A stretch of 16,282 nt of DNA from an uncultured Bacilli bacterium (GCA_947594675.1 CANQEF010000012.1:1-16282); one strand, 5' to 3'. Positions 5,319 through 13,659 are shown, counted from the first letter of the stretch. Notes: generated by a model from the sequence alone, not told the origin. Numbers and translations: made by a program.

Positions 5319-6038
5319 TTAATTTTTTATTTTACTAATTATTAAATTAGCTATTTCTTTATATCCTTGTGAATTAGGATATGGTAAAGATGTATTTGAG
5401 GTTAAATTAGGTTTATTTTTAAATAATTGCTCCGTTGAAATGAAAATAATATTAGGATTTTTAGAAAGACGTTCATTTAATTTTTTTAAAGAGTAATTTA
5501 TATATTTATTATAATATTTTGATTCATAGTATCCTATATAGTATATATCATTGTAATAATATTTTTTTATCTCATCAATTAGTTTTGTAAAAGATTGGTC
5601 CAATTCATCTAAAATTTGGTCTAATTTTTTATTAGATAGATTAGGGGTAATACTTATTTTGTATAATAAATCATTAAGGCCAATTGTTAGGGTAAGAAAA
5701 TCACTTTCTCTAATTAGCTCTTTTAAATTTAATTTTTTGTTATTATATATCATTTTTTTGTTAGTAATAATTGCATTATAAAGTTTTTCAATTGACATAT
5801 CTTTTGATGAATATGCTTTAGTATAAAAATTTAATTCTTTATTTTCTATAAGGTAGTCTTTAAGATAATCACTATATCCATAGTCTATTCTATTATATGA
5901 ATCTACCCCTAAGGCATAGGCATCTCCTAATGAAATATAGGTTAAATTATTATAGTTATTTGTTCTATAAATAAGGTATATTAGGATAATTATTAGAAGA
6001 AATATTATAAATTTGTAGTGTTTTTCTATATAGCTCAT
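5319..6038 (-). CDS. Membrane-anchored SGNH/GDSL-fold protein, catalytic residues lost
   Basis: This protein of about 239 residues has an N-terminal membrane anchor (about 8-24, very Ile/Leu rich) and an external SGNH-fold domain. Block I reads YISLGDAYALG where active family members have GDS, so the nucleophile serine is alanine. Block III is intact (TIGLNDLL). Block V, normally DGxHPN before a GY turn, reads LPYPNSQGY, so the catalytic Asp and His are also gone. Fold and oxyanion residues are kept, suggesting a binding or structural role rather than ester hydrolysis. The C-terminal half is rich in Lys, Asn and Tyr. The start is the ATG at about 6036-6038 behind GGAGGT; a TTG 12 bases earlier overlaps that site. 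It follows murA by 35 bases and is presumably cotranscribed. The link to the wall is inferred only from position. Confidence 0.72.
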   Translation of the reverse strand: MSYIEKHYKFIIFLLIIILIYLIYRTNNYNNLTYISLGDAYALGVDSYNRIDYGYSDYLKDYLIENKELNFYTKAYSSKDMSIEKLYNAIITNKKMIYNNKKLNLKELIRESDFLTLTIGLNDLLYKISITPNLSNKKLDQILDELDQSFTKLIDEIKKYYYNDIYYIGYYESKYYNKYINYSLKKLNERLSKNPNIIFISTEQLFKNKPNLTSNTSLPYPNSQGYKEIANLIISKIKN

Positions 6039-6073
6039 AATTACCTCCAAAAAAAAGAAATATAACTACTTAA

Positions 6074-7330
6074 TTATATTTCTCTCAATGTTATTTTAGC
6101 ACCTACGGATGATAATTTTTCAATTATTTGTTCATAGCCTCGTAAAATGTGTTCTACATTAGTTATCGTGGTTGTTCCTTCGGCAATTAAGGCAGCAGCT
6201 ACTAGAGCAGCACCGGCTCTTAAATCAGTAGCAACAACAGCGTTTCCTTTTAATTGTGTTGGTCCAAATATAGTAGCTGTTTGATTTTTAACAATTATAT
6301 CAGCGCCTAAATTGTTTAAATATGGGACATGCATGAATCGATTTTCCCAAATAGTTTCGTTTACTTTTGACTTGCCATTTGCTTGAGTTAATAAAACGGT
6401 AAATGGTTGTTGCAAATCGGTAGGAAAGCCTGGATAAACAGCTGTTTTTATATTTGTTGCTTTTAAAAGCTTATTCGATTCTTTGATGGTTATATAATCA
6501 CTGCCTGTTTCTAAATTAACTCCCATTTCTTCTAATTTTGAAAGAAGGGAATCTACATGCTCAGGAATCATGTTATCAATCGTAAAATTTTTGCCGCATA
6601 ATGCTCCTATTATAATATAGGTTCCGGCTTCAATTCGGTCTGGTATAACCTCATGAAAGCATTTGCTTAAATGATCAACGCCTTCAATTTTGATTGTTGA
6701 AGTACCAGCTCCGACAATTTTAGCACCCATATTATTTAAAAATGTAGCAACATTTACTATTTCTGGTTCTTTGGCAGCATTATCAATTACTGTTTTACCT
6801 TTGGCTTTTACTGCTGCTAACATAATGTTTATGGTGGCACCAACAGATGCTATATCTAAGTAAATATTTGCGCCCTTTAATTCTTCGGCCTCAACGATAT
6901 ATTTATTTTTTTCAACGTGGATTTTGGCGCCTAAGGCCTCAAAGCCTTTTAAATGTAAATCAATTGGTCTAGCACCTATTGAACATCCGCCTGGAAAATA
7001 CATGACGGCTTTTTTATATTTCCCTAATAAAGCTCCCATAAAGTAATAAGATGCTCGTAATTTTTTTGAAAATTCTTCTGTTATTTCAGCATTTTCCATA
7101 AACTTTGGATCAATTATAATTGATTCACTAGCTCTATTTACTTTGACTTTAAGGTATTTCAAAATATCGCATAAAGCATCTGTATCAGTTATTTCAGGAA
7201 TATTACAAATGGTCACTTCATCATCAGTTAAAATAGCTGCTGGGATTAGGGCTACTGTGGCATTTTTAGCACCACTTATACGAATGGTTCCACTTAACTC
7301 TTTGCCACCTTCTATTTCCATTATTTTCAT
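6074..7330 (-). CDS. murA: UDP-N-acetylglucosamine 1-carboxyvinyltransferase
   Basis: MurA transfers enolpyruvate from PEP to UDP-GlcNAc, the first committed step of peptidoglycan synthesis, in the cytoplasm. The 418 residues match family length. Visible are ISGAKNA with the substrate Lys-Asn pair (22-23), the catalytic loop PGGCSIGARPIDLHLKGFE with Cys116 (the residue alkylated by fosfomycin, so sensitivity is expected), PDRIEAGTY, GFPTDLQQPF and ENRFMHVPYL. Firmicutes often have two copies, MurAA and MurAB/MurZ. Placement next to fba and near rpmE resembles B. subtilis murAB (murZ). The site where B. subtilis has murAA (between ywzB and spoIIQ) is empty here. The ATG follows TAGGAGGT, which includes the fba stop codon; the gap to fba is 9 bases. 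Confidence 0.96.
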   Translation of the reverse strand: MKIMEIEGGKELSGTIRISGAKNATVALIPAAILTDDEVTICNIPEITDTDALCDILKYLKVKVNRASESIIIDPKFMENAEITEEFSKKLRASYYFMGALLGKYKKAVMYFPGGCSIGARPIDLHLKGFEALGAKIHVEKNKYIVEAEELKGANIYLDIASVGATINIMLAAVKAKGKTVIDNAAKEPEIVNVATFLNNMGAKIVGAGTSTIKIEGVDHLSKCFHEVIPDRIEAGTYIIIGALCGKNFTIDNMIPEHVDSLLSKLEEMGVNLETGSDYITIKESNKLLKATNIKTAVYPGFPTDLQQPFTVLLTQANGKSKVNETIWENRFMHVPYLNNLGADIIVKNQTATIFGPTQLKGNAVVATDLRAGAALVAAALIAEGTTTITNVEHILRGYEQIIEKLSSVGAKITLREI

Positions 7331-7339
7331 TTTTACCTC

Positions 7340-8188
7340 CTAAATGTTTTGTGTTTTAAATAAAGTTACTATTTCAGTAATTTTACTCTTAAGGGCCTGT
7401 TCTCCACTGCCTATTATTTTACGTGGGTCTATTGCATTAGGATTGTCTTCAAGGTATTTCTTGATAGAGTTTGCCCAAGTTGCTTGCAATTCGGTATTTA
7501 TGTTTATTTTTGCTATACCACAAGAAATAGCTTTTTCAATCTTATCAGAGGGAATGCCTGTTCCACCATGTAATACTAAAGGTATAGGTAAGTTTTGATT
7601 GATAATTGACATAGTTTCAAAATCAAGATTAGGCTCTTTTTTATAAAAGCCATGAACACTTCCTAAGGCAGGAGCTAATGAATCTATTTGTGTGTTTTCA
7701 TAAAGAATTTTACAATCTTCTAGAGTAGCATTTGTAGCCTCAGAAGTAATATTATCTTCTGTTCCACCTATATGACCAACTTCGGCCTCTACAGTTACAT
7801 TTTTAGGATGAGCATATTTAACTACTTCTTTGGTAATCTTAATATTTTCCTCTAATTCATGACGAGAGGCATCAATCATTACTGAAGTAAATCCAGCATC
7901 TATAGCTTTTTTGCAAGTTTCATAGGATGAGGCATGATCTACATGAAGACAGACTGGTATTTCTATATTTAAATCCTTTATTAATCCTGTAGTCATACCA
8001 TAGATAGCATCAAAGCCTCCCATATAGTTGGCTGCTCCTTCACTTACTCCTAAAATTACAGGAATATTTAATCTATTGCATTCTTCTAAAATGTACTTTG
8101 CCCATTCAAGATTATTTATATTAAAATGAGGCACAGCAAATTTATTATTTTTAGCTTTAATTAGCATTTCTTTAGAATTAACTAACAT
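7340..8188 (-). CDS. fba: Class II fructose-bisphosphate aldolase
   Basis: A zinc-dependent glycolytic aldolase that splits fructose 1,6-bisphosphate into DHAP and glyceraldehyde 3-phosphate. The 282 residues match family length. Motifs are FAVPHFN near the start, LHVDHASS (Asp84, His85, first zinc ligand), VEAEVGHIGG, APALGSVHGFY (His179) and LVLHGGTGIP (His207), then KININTELQ for phosphate binding. A tagatose-bisphosphate aldolase of the same fold cannot be fully excluded, but synteny with B. subtilis fbaA-murAB favours fba. The start is the ATG at 8186-8188. An upstream in-frame GTG (8195-8197) lacks a ribosome site and lies inside GTGGGTG, the weak Shine-Dalgarno. It leads the fba-murA-SGNH transcript from a promoter with an operator-like palindrome. 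Confidence 0.93.
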   Translation of the reverse strand: MLVNSKEMLIKAKNNKFAVPHFNINNLEWAKYILEECNRLNIPVILGVSEGAANYMGGFDAIYGMTTGLIKDLNIEIPVCLHVDHASSYETCKKAIDAGFTSVMIDASRHELEENIKITKEVVKYAHPKNVTVEAEVGHIGGTEDNITSEATNATLEDCKILYENTQIDSLAPALGSVHGFYKKEPNLDFETMSIINQNLPIPLVLHGGTGIPSDKIEKAISCGIAKININTELQATWANSIKKYLEDNPNAIDPRKIIGSGEQALKSKITEIVTLFKTQNI

Positions 8189-8200
8189 ACTTTTCACCCA

Positions 8201-8235
8201 CTTTTATCATAAGTGATAAAAGCTTTATTTGTCAA
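8201..8235 (-). promoter_or_regulatory. fba promoter with palindromic operator-like site
   Basis: On the minus strand -35 TTGACA (8230-8235) is 18 bases from -10 TATGAT (8206-8211). A perfect inverted repeat, arms CTTTTATCA and TGATAAAAG with a 4-base centre (8201-8222), lies over the -10 and the adjoining spacer. A repressor bound there would block RNA polymerase. It does not match the CcpA cre consensus. Confidence 0.65.
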
Positions 8236-8286
8236 TGAAAGTTAATTTTTTCTTTTGTTCTTTACATTAAGTTAAATTACTCGTGA

Positions 8287-8814
8287 TTAAAAAAGATATT
8301 TTAAGGATAAGCAAAGAAGAATAAAAATACCTATAAAAATGGCTTTTTTACCATATTTTTCAAAAAGCTTTTTACCTAATATTAATCCCATAAAGGTAAA
8401 TAGACAACTTATAATAGAAAAAATTGTGGAAGCTAGTAAAATACTTGAATTAGTAATTCCTAAAGCTATTCCTACAGAAAAACTATCAATTGATACGGTA
8501 AAAGCAAAGAAAATAATGGAAATAGTGTTGGTAATAAGATTATTATTTGTTTCATTTCTGTTTAAATACATTTCAATAGCTAAGATAAAAAATATAAGCG
8601 ATACTAAAAGATTAGTATTAATAGGAAAATGTTCTATAAAGATAGCTCCAACTGTTGAGCCTAAATAAGGCATAATAAAATGAAATATTCCTACGCATAA
8701 GCTAGTAAATATAATTTTTGATTTTTTTAAATAGTTTGTACCATAGGCTAATGCTAAAGAAAAAGCATCCATACTTAGACCAATAGCTAGAAAAAAATAT
8801 ATAAGGATTTGCAT
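8287..8814 (-). CDS. mntP: MntP-family manganese efflux membrane protein
   Basis: This 175-residue protein has six hydrophobic segments in two related halves, each opening with an acidic signature: GLSMDAFSLAL (Asp16) and TVSIDSFSVGIALG (Asp110). This is the MntP (YebN/YwlD) pattern, and those aspartates are required for Mn(II) export in E. coli MntP. Length matches (about 180). The related YtaF sporulation-associated branch shares the fold; position next to spoIIR, as for B. subtilis ywlD/mntP, favours MntP. The start has AAGGTGA about 7 bases upstream. It follows spoIIR by 36 bases and is probably cotranscribed with it. No manganese-sensing riboswitch is visible upstream. Confidence 0.82.
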   Translation of the reverse strand: MQILIYFFLAIGLSMDAFSLALAYGTNYLKKSKIIFTSLCVGIFHFIMPYLGSTVGAIFIEHFPINTNLLVSLIFFILAIEMYLNRNETNNNLITNTISIIFFAFTVSIDSFSVGIALGITNSSILLASTIFSIISCLFTFMGLILGKKLFEKYGKKAIFIGIFILLCLSLKYLF

Positions 8815-8850
8815 GTTTATTCACCTTATATATTTTATTCTTTTAGTAAT

Positions 8851-9372
8851 TTAAAAATACTTATCTATAATTTCTTTTATTAAAGATTTATATTCTACCT
8901 TGGAAGAAGTTGTTTCTTCTTTTTCGATTAAGCAAAGAGGTGGAAACAAGACACACCAGAAATTTTCTCCTTTACCATCGCCAAGAGTTATTACTAGTGA
9001 TTCATAATAGCCTTCTTTATAGTATACGTTTTTGTATTCTTTTTCGGGAAAATAATTTTGTCCATAGTTAATAGTATAAGTTTGATTTGTTTTTTCATTA
9101 GCAAGAGTTGTTTGTATTATTTCTTTAAACTTAGGAAGAGCGTTTTGAATGTTTCTTCTCGTTACGTTAATATTATTAGAAGAAAGTTTGTTAAAATCAA
9201 TATTGGCTGTTAGATTATTTACTATGGCATGTTTTATATTTTGATCATTTTTAGTGTTGCTATTAGCAATAACGCGAAAACGAATTGATTCTTTAGGTAT
9301 AATTACTTGTTCATATTTATTTAGTGAAAGAATCGTTACTAAGATAGCTAAAAAAATAATAAATTTTTTCAT
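8851..9372 (-). CDS. spoIIR: Stage II sporulation protein R
   Basis: SpoIIR is the forespore-made secreted signal that triggers SpoIIGA to activate pro-sigma-E in the mother cell. The 173-residue protein has a signal peptide or anchor (about 3-17). Conserved family segments are IPKESIRFRVIANSNTKNDQ (25-44), INYGQNYFPEKEY (101-113), YYKEGYYESLVITLGDGKG and the diagnostic FWCVLFPPLCLIE (138-150). It lacks the longer C-terminal tail of B. subtilis SpoIIR (about 224 residues). The ATG has GAAGGTGAG 8 bases upstream. That Shine-Dalgarno lies in a hairpin arm, and a GTATA box lies further up. prmC upstream and mntP downstream match B. subtilis order. Its presence is strong evidence that the organism has, or recently had, endospore formation. 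Confidence 0.92.
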   Translation of the reverse strand: MKKFIIFLAILVTILSLNKYEQVIIPKESIRFRVIANSNTKNDQNIKHAIVNNLTANIDFNKLSSNNINVTRRNIQNALPKFKEIIQTTLANEKTNQTYTINYGQNYFPEKEYKNVYYKEGYYESLVITLGDGKGENFWCVLFPPLCLIEKEETTSSKVEYKSLIKEIIDKYF

Positions 9373-9378
9373 ATAAAA

Positions 9379-9405
9379 ATCTCACCTTCAATTTAATAGT
9401 GAGAA
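9379..9405 (-). promoter_or_regulatory. Hairpin covering the spoIIR ribosome binding site
   Basis: On the minus strand TCTCAC (9399-9404) and GTGAGA (9380-9385), with a 13-base loop, are followed by TTTTTAT. The downstream arm contains the end of the Shine-Dalgarno AAGGTGAG. It could act as a weak attenuator for read-through from prmC or as a translational shield. Confidence 0.35.
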
Positions 9406-9429
9406 ATTATTAATTATTTTATACATTTT

Positions 9430-10251
9430 TTAGATATTTTTGAAAACAAAGAGAAATCGATCTTTATCTGCTAGGTCTTTTTCAATTGATATTTCAACAT
9501 TTTCTAGAGTATTTAGAACTAATTGTTTAAGGGCATTTCCTTGTGTTGGACCTATTTCGAAGGCTATGATACATTTTTCTTGCATGTGGTTTTTAATATC
9601 GGAAAGAATTTTTTTGTAGCAATCCAGTCCATCTTCTCCAGCATATAATGCGATGGAAGGTTCGTTGTCTTTAACTATTTTTTCTATTTCTTCGGTTGTT
9701 TTGATATAAGGGGGATTACTAATTATAACATGATATTTTTTAGAAACATTTTGCCACATGTCGCTTTCTATTATATTGGCCTGGGAATTTAGATTTTGAC
9801 AATTTATTTTACAAACTTCTAAAGCCTCTTTACTTATATCTATTAAGTCTATAGAAGAAGGAGATAATTTTTGCTCAAGAGTTAAGCCGATAACTCCACT
9901 TCCACAGCCTAAGTCAATGATATCAAGGGGTATGTTGAATTTTTCTAAACAGTAATTAATTGTTTTTTCAACTAGTTGTTCTGTTTCAAAACGAGGAATT
10001 AAAACTTGCTCATTTATAAAATATTTTGTACCATAAAAGTTAACGTTTTTTAATACATATTGTAGAGGACGACCTTGTTGCAATGCTAAAACTTCTTTTT
10101 TATATAATTGCTCCTTTTCATATGGAACTTCTTCATTTAAATAGGTTAACATTTCTAAGGGATTTTTATTTAGTAATTCAGCTAAAAGGATTTTGGCATG
10201 ATCTTTATGAATATGGCCTTTAGCATAAAATAGTAACTCATCTATAGTCAT
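9430..10251 (-). CDS. prmC: Release factor glutamine methyltransferase
   Basis: PrmC (HemK) methylates the glutamine of the GGQ motif in peptide release factors, using SAM. The 273-residue protein has the helical N-terminal domain (1 to about 75, with GRPLQYVL), VLIPRFETEQLVE (83-95), SAM motif I DLGCGSGVIG (113-122), acidic motif II (DLIDIS, 135-140) and the catalytic NPPY (179-182) that holds the glutamine side chain. It starts 3 bases after its substrate gene prfA, in the usual prfA-prmC pair. The ribosome site (GAAAGG) lies inside the end of prfA. Confidence 0.96.
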   Translation of the reverse strand: MTIDELLFYAKGHIHKDHAKILLAELLNKNPLEMLTYLNEEVPYEKEQLYKKEVLALQQGRPLQYVLKNVNFYGTKYFINEQVLIPRFETEQLVEKTINYCLEKFNIPLDIIDLGCGSGVIGLTLEQKLSPSSIDLIDISKEALEVCKINCQNLNSQANIIESDMWQNVSKKYHVIISNPPYIKTTEEIEKIVKDNEPSIALYAGEDGLDCYKKILSDIKNHMQEKCIIAFEIGPTQGNALKQLVLNTLENVEISIEKDLADKDRFLFVFKNI

Positions 10252-10254
10252 TAT

Positions 10255-11316
10255 TTATGGCCTTTCTTCTAATTTTCTTTTTTGTTCTTCTTGAATTAAT
10301 GCGTCTATTATATCATCTAAATCACCGTCCATAACACGGTCTAAGTTTTTAGTTGTAAAACCAATTCGATGATCTGTAACTCTATTTTGAGGATAATTAT
10401 ATGTTCTTATTTTTTCAGCACGGTCACCAGAACCAATTTTACTTCTTCTTTCAGCACCTGCTTCTTCTTGTTGTTTTTGTAATTCTAATTCGTAAAGTCT
10501 TGATTTTAATACTTTTAAAGCTTGCTCTTTATTTTGAATTTGGCTGCGTTCATTTTGACATGTTACGACGGTATTTGTTGGTAAATGAGTTATACGAACA
10601 GCTGAATCAGTTGTATTTACTCCTTGGCCGCCACAACCACTGGAACGATAAATATCAATTCTTAAGTCATTGGGATTAATTTCTATATCGATAGAATCAT
10701 CAACTTCAGGTAAAGCTAAAACTGTTGCTGTTGACGTTTGAAGGCGACCATTTGCCTCAGTTACTGGTACTCTTTGTACTCGATGAGAGCCACTCTCGTA
10801 TTTTAGAAGTGAATAGGCATTTTTACCTTTAATTACAAATTCTATTTGACTGTAGCCGCCTGCTGTTCCTTCTATAGAATTATATACTTGATAAGAAAAA
10901 CCTTTTTTATCAGCATAGTGAGTGTACATTCTAAATAAATCGCCAGCAAAAATATTGGCCTCATCTCCTCCAGCAGCTCCTCTAATTTCTAAAATAACAT
11001 TTTTATCGTCATTAGGATCTTTTGGAATTAGCAATATTTCTAATTCTTTAGAAAGATTTTCTTTATCAGATTCTAAGTTTTTTAATTCATCTTTTGCCAT
11101 TTCTCCTAAATCAGGATCTTTAAGCATTTCCTTAGTGTCGGCTATTTCTTCAACAATTTTTTTATATTTTTTGTAGCAAGCAACAATATCTTCAAGGGAT
11201 GACATTTCTTTAGAATATTGTTTTGTTTTATTTATATCACTTAGTACTTCTGGTTTAGTTAATTCTTGTTCTAATTCTTCATATTTATGCAAAGTTGCCT
11301 CTAATCTTTCAATCAT
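10255..11316 (-). CDS. prfA: Peptide chain release factor 1
   Basis: RF1 reads UAA and UAG and triggers peptidyl-tRNA hydrolysis. The 353 residues match family length. Seen are the coiled N-terminal domain (1-100), IRGAAGGDEANIFAGDL (111-127), the codon-recognition PVT (184-186) in RVQRVPVTEANGRLQTS, which marks RF1 rather than RF2 (SPF), and SSGCGGQGVNTTDSAV with the catalytic GGQ (229-231). The C-terminal RTYNYPQNRVTDHRIG is also typical. The Shine-Dalgarno is weak (AAGAGTGAT). It follows rpoE by 38 bases with no terminator visible and is coupled to prmC. Confidence 0.97.
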   Translation of the reverse strand: MIERLEATLHKYEELEQELTKPEVLSDINKTKQYSKEMSSLEDIVACYKKYKKIVEEIADTKEMLKDPDLGEMAKDELKNLESDKENLSKELEILLIPKDPNDDKNVILEIRGAAGGDEANIFAGDLFRMYTHYADKKGFSYQVYNSIEGTAGGYSQIEFVIKGKNAYSLLKYESGSHRVQRVPVTEANGRLQTSTATVLALPEVDDSIDIEINPNDLRIDIYRSSGCGGQGVNTTDSAVRITHLPTNTVVTCQNERSQIQNKEQALKVLKSRLYELELQKQQEEAGAERRSKIGSGDRAEKIRTYNYPQNRVTDHRIGFTTKNLDRVMDGDLDDIIDALIQEEQKRKLEERP

Positions 11317-11354
11317 TTTATCACTCTTTTCTTTAAAGTAGAAAAAACTAGATA

Positions 11355-11804
11355 TTATTCTAGTTCTAATTCATCTTCATCTATGACTACTAAATCTTTT
11401 AATTCTTCATTAGTATCATCGTCATAGTCATCATCTTCAGTATCATCATAATTATCTTCTTCTAAAGAATCATTTAAATCTTCTTTTTCTTCAAAGTCTT
11501 CTTCTTCATCTTCTTCCTCATCATCGTCATCTTGAATTTTTATAACTTTATCAGAGGTATGACGGTTTCTTAAATCCCAAGTACCATCTTCTAGTAGAAT
11601 GAATCTTTTATCTGTAGTTAAGGCAGTGTAATAATCAGCTATTTTAGTTTCAAAATAACTTTCTGGTAAATCTAGTAATTTTATTATTTTTTGAAAAAGA
11701 CTTGCCGTATTCAAAGTTTTTTTGCTTTCTTCTAGAATTAAATTCGTTATATCCTTATGAGATAGTAATTCTAATTCCTCTTTTTTCATATTTTTTAAAC
11801 TCAT
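11355..11804 (-). CDS. rpoE: RNA polymerase delta subunit
   Basis: RpoE delta is a Firmicutes-specific RNA polymerase subunit that promotes enzyme recycling and promoter selectivity. The 149-residue protein has a folded N-terminal domain (about 1-90; LFQKIIKLLDLPESYFETKI, DGTWDLR) and a disordered acidic tail (about 94-149) made almost wholly of Asp and Glu. The start is the ATG at 11802-11804, preceded by AGGAGGG at 6 bases. A longer upstream frame from 11879 runs through the promoter region and has no ribosome site. Two promoter-like pairs lie upstream. In B. subtilis rpoE is followed by pyrG; here that gene is absent and prfA follows directly. Confidence 0.93.
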   Translation of the reverse strand: MSLKNMKKEELELLSHKDITNLILEESKKTLNTASLFQKIIKLLDLPESYFETKIADYYTALTTDKRFILLEDGTWDLRNRHTSDKVIKIQDDDDEEEDEEEDFEEKEDLNDSLEEDNYDDTEDDDYDDDTNEELKDLVVIDEDELELE

Positions 11805-11828
11805 ATCTAGCCCTCCTATATTCAAAAC

Positions 11829-11857
11829 ATTATATGCTAAAACAATAGATATGTTAG
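11829..11857 (-). promoter_or_regulatory. Proximal promoter candidate of rpoE
   Basis: Minus-strand CTAACA (11852-11857), a 17-base spacer and a perfect -10 TATAAT (11829-11834), about 25 bases upstream of the rpoE ATG. The -35 is poor, the -10 is consensus. Confidence 0.5.
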
Positions 11858-11878
11858 CGGTAAAAAATATCAATATCA

Positions 11879-11907
11879 CTTATAACATATATCTTTTGTA
11901 AATACAA
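11879..11907 (-). promoter_or_regulatory. Distal promoter candidate of rpoE
   Basis: Minus-strand TTGTAT (11902-11907), a 17-base spacer and TATAAG (11879-11884) with a TG extension one base upstream. With the proximal pair it suggests tandem promoters directly after argS. Confidence 0.4.
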
Positions 11908-11913
11908 CACTTT

Positions 11914-13659
11914 TTACATTTTTTTTGGAACTTTTATACCTAAGACATCCAAAAGAAGAAGATTTGTATCATAAATTATTTTAGTTAAAACTAAACGACT
12001 ATTCTTTATATTTTCATTTGGTTCGGTTAAGATTCTATTTTCAGAATAAAATTTATTGTAAATTGAAGTTAATTTATAAAGATATTCGCATATTTCATTT
12101 AGAGATTTTGTTTCTAATGACTTATTTATTACGCTCGGTAAATTAAGAATGGTTAAGGCTAATTCTTGTTCTTCTTTAGTTGGTATTGTAGTAATTGGAC
12201 AATAAGTATCTATTAATGATTTATCTAGTAAAGATTTCATTCTAATTGTTGAATATAATAAATAAGGCCCTGTTTTTCCTTCTAGGTCGGAAAACTTTTC
12301 TTCTTCAAAGATATAATCAGTCTTTCTAAATGGTAAGAAGTCTGCATATTTTAATGCTGCTATCGCAACAATTTTAGAAATTTCAGGGCGTTCTTCTTCA
12401 GAAACATTATCTTTTAAACGTTTTGTCGTTTCATTATTAACTAGGGTAATTAAATTTTTTAAGGTCATTATTCCGCCATCTCTAGTTTTAAAGGGTTTGC
12501 CGTCTTTTCCGTTCATTGTACCAAAGCCAATAAATTCAAGTTTAACGTTTTCAGGAACCAATTCAGCTAATCTTGCAGCACGAAAAACTTGTTCTAAGTG
12601 TAATTCTTGTCGAGAATCTACGCAATACCATATTTCGTCTGGATGATATAATTTTTCACGTTGTAGAATTGTTGCTAAATCAGTGGTGGCATAGGATAGG
12701 GTATCATTAGATTTGATAAATAGCAATGGTGGCATTGGAGAGGTGTCAGTTTCCTTTTTTACTTCAACTATTTTAGCACCTTCACTATCTTGTAAAAGAT
12801 TTTTCTTTTCAAATATTTCTTTTAATTCGTCGTAATAGTCCATGGCATCGCTTTCTCCTAGCCATAGGTCAAAGGATACATTTAATTCATCATAGACACT
12901 TTTTATATCTTTTTTTGATATTTCAACGACTTTTTGCCATAGCTCATAATAACCTTTTTCGTGGTGTTGGATTTTGAAAGTTATCTCACGAGCCTCTTCG
13001 AGATAGGAATCATCTTCTTTTGATTTAGCAGAGGCTAATGGATAAATTTCTTCTAAATCAGCATTGGTTATAGGTAATTCTAGGTCTTGATAATCTCCAT
13101 TATAGGTAGGATCAAAGTAAGCTAAATTAGGATAGCGCTTTTTGATTTCTAACAGAACTAGACCTAAAGGTCGTCCATAGTCTCCTAAATGAGCATCTCC
13201 TAAAACTTCATAGCCTATTAGCTTGGCTAAACGTTTTAAGGCCTCTCCTAGATTAGCACTTCTTAGATGACCAACATGTAAAGCTTTTGATACGTTGGCA
13301 CCACCATAATCTATAATTATTTTTTTAGGGGCTTTTTTATCAATGTTTATAAGGGGATTTTCTCTTAATTTATTTAATGACTCTAGTAAAAATGCCTCTG
13401 ATAAAGTAAAATTTATGAATCCAGGGGTTGCTACATTTACTTTTATAAAGCGATCATCTTTTACTAGCTCATTTTTAATGTCTTCAGCAATTAACATGGG
13501 ATTTTTATGATAAATTTTAGCTAGACTCATGGCACTATTTAATTGAAAATCACCTAAGTCTTTACGATTAGATGGTAATAGTGAAAAAGATGAATCTTGA
13601 TAACCAGCTTTAATAATTATTTTTTCTAAATCATTTTCTAATTCTTTTAAAATGCTCAT
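11914..13659 (-). CDS. argS: Arginyl-tRNA synthetase
   Basis: A class I synthetase charging tRNA-Arg. The 581-residue protein has the ArgRS-specific N-terminal additional domain (about 1-85), the HIGH motif as NVSKALHVGHLRSA (HVGH 128-131), the catalytic core with HLGDYGRPLG (157-166), the GKDGKPFKTRDGG segment (384-396) that stands in for KMSKS in this family, and the C-terminal anticodon domain beginning near TGPYLLYSTIRMK. The ATG overlaps the ywiB stop (ATGA), with GAGGTGGA inside ywiB as ribosome site, so the two genes are translationally coupled, as the same neighbours are in B. subtilis. Confidence 0.97.
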   Translation of the reverse strand: MSILKELENDLEKIIIKAGYQDSSFSLLPSNRKDLGDFQLNSAMSLAKIYHKNPMLIAEDIKNELVKDDRFIKVNVATPGFINFTLSEAFLLESLNKLRENPLINIDKKAPKKIIIDYGGANVSKALHVGHLRSANLGEALKRLAKLIGYEVLGDAHLGDYGRPLGLVLLEIKKRYPNLAYFDPTYNGDYQDLELPITNADLEEIYPLASAKSKEDDSYLEEAREITFKIQHHEKGYYELWQKVVEISKKDIKSVYDELNVSFDLWLGESDAMDYYDELKEIFEKKNLLQDSEGAKIVEVKKETDTSPMPPLLFIKSNDTLSYATTDLATILQREKLYHPDEIWYCVDSRQELHLEQVFRAARLAELVPENVKLEFIGFGTMNGKDGKPFKTRDGGIMTLKNLITLVNNETTKRLKDNVSEEERPEISKIVAIAALKYADFLPFRKTDYIFEEEKFSDLEGKTGPYLLYSTIRMKSLLDKSLIDTYCPITTIPTKEEQELALTILNLPSVINKSLETKSLNEICEYLYKLTSIYNKFYSENRILTEPNENIKNSRLVLTKIIYDTNLLLLDVLGIKVPKKM

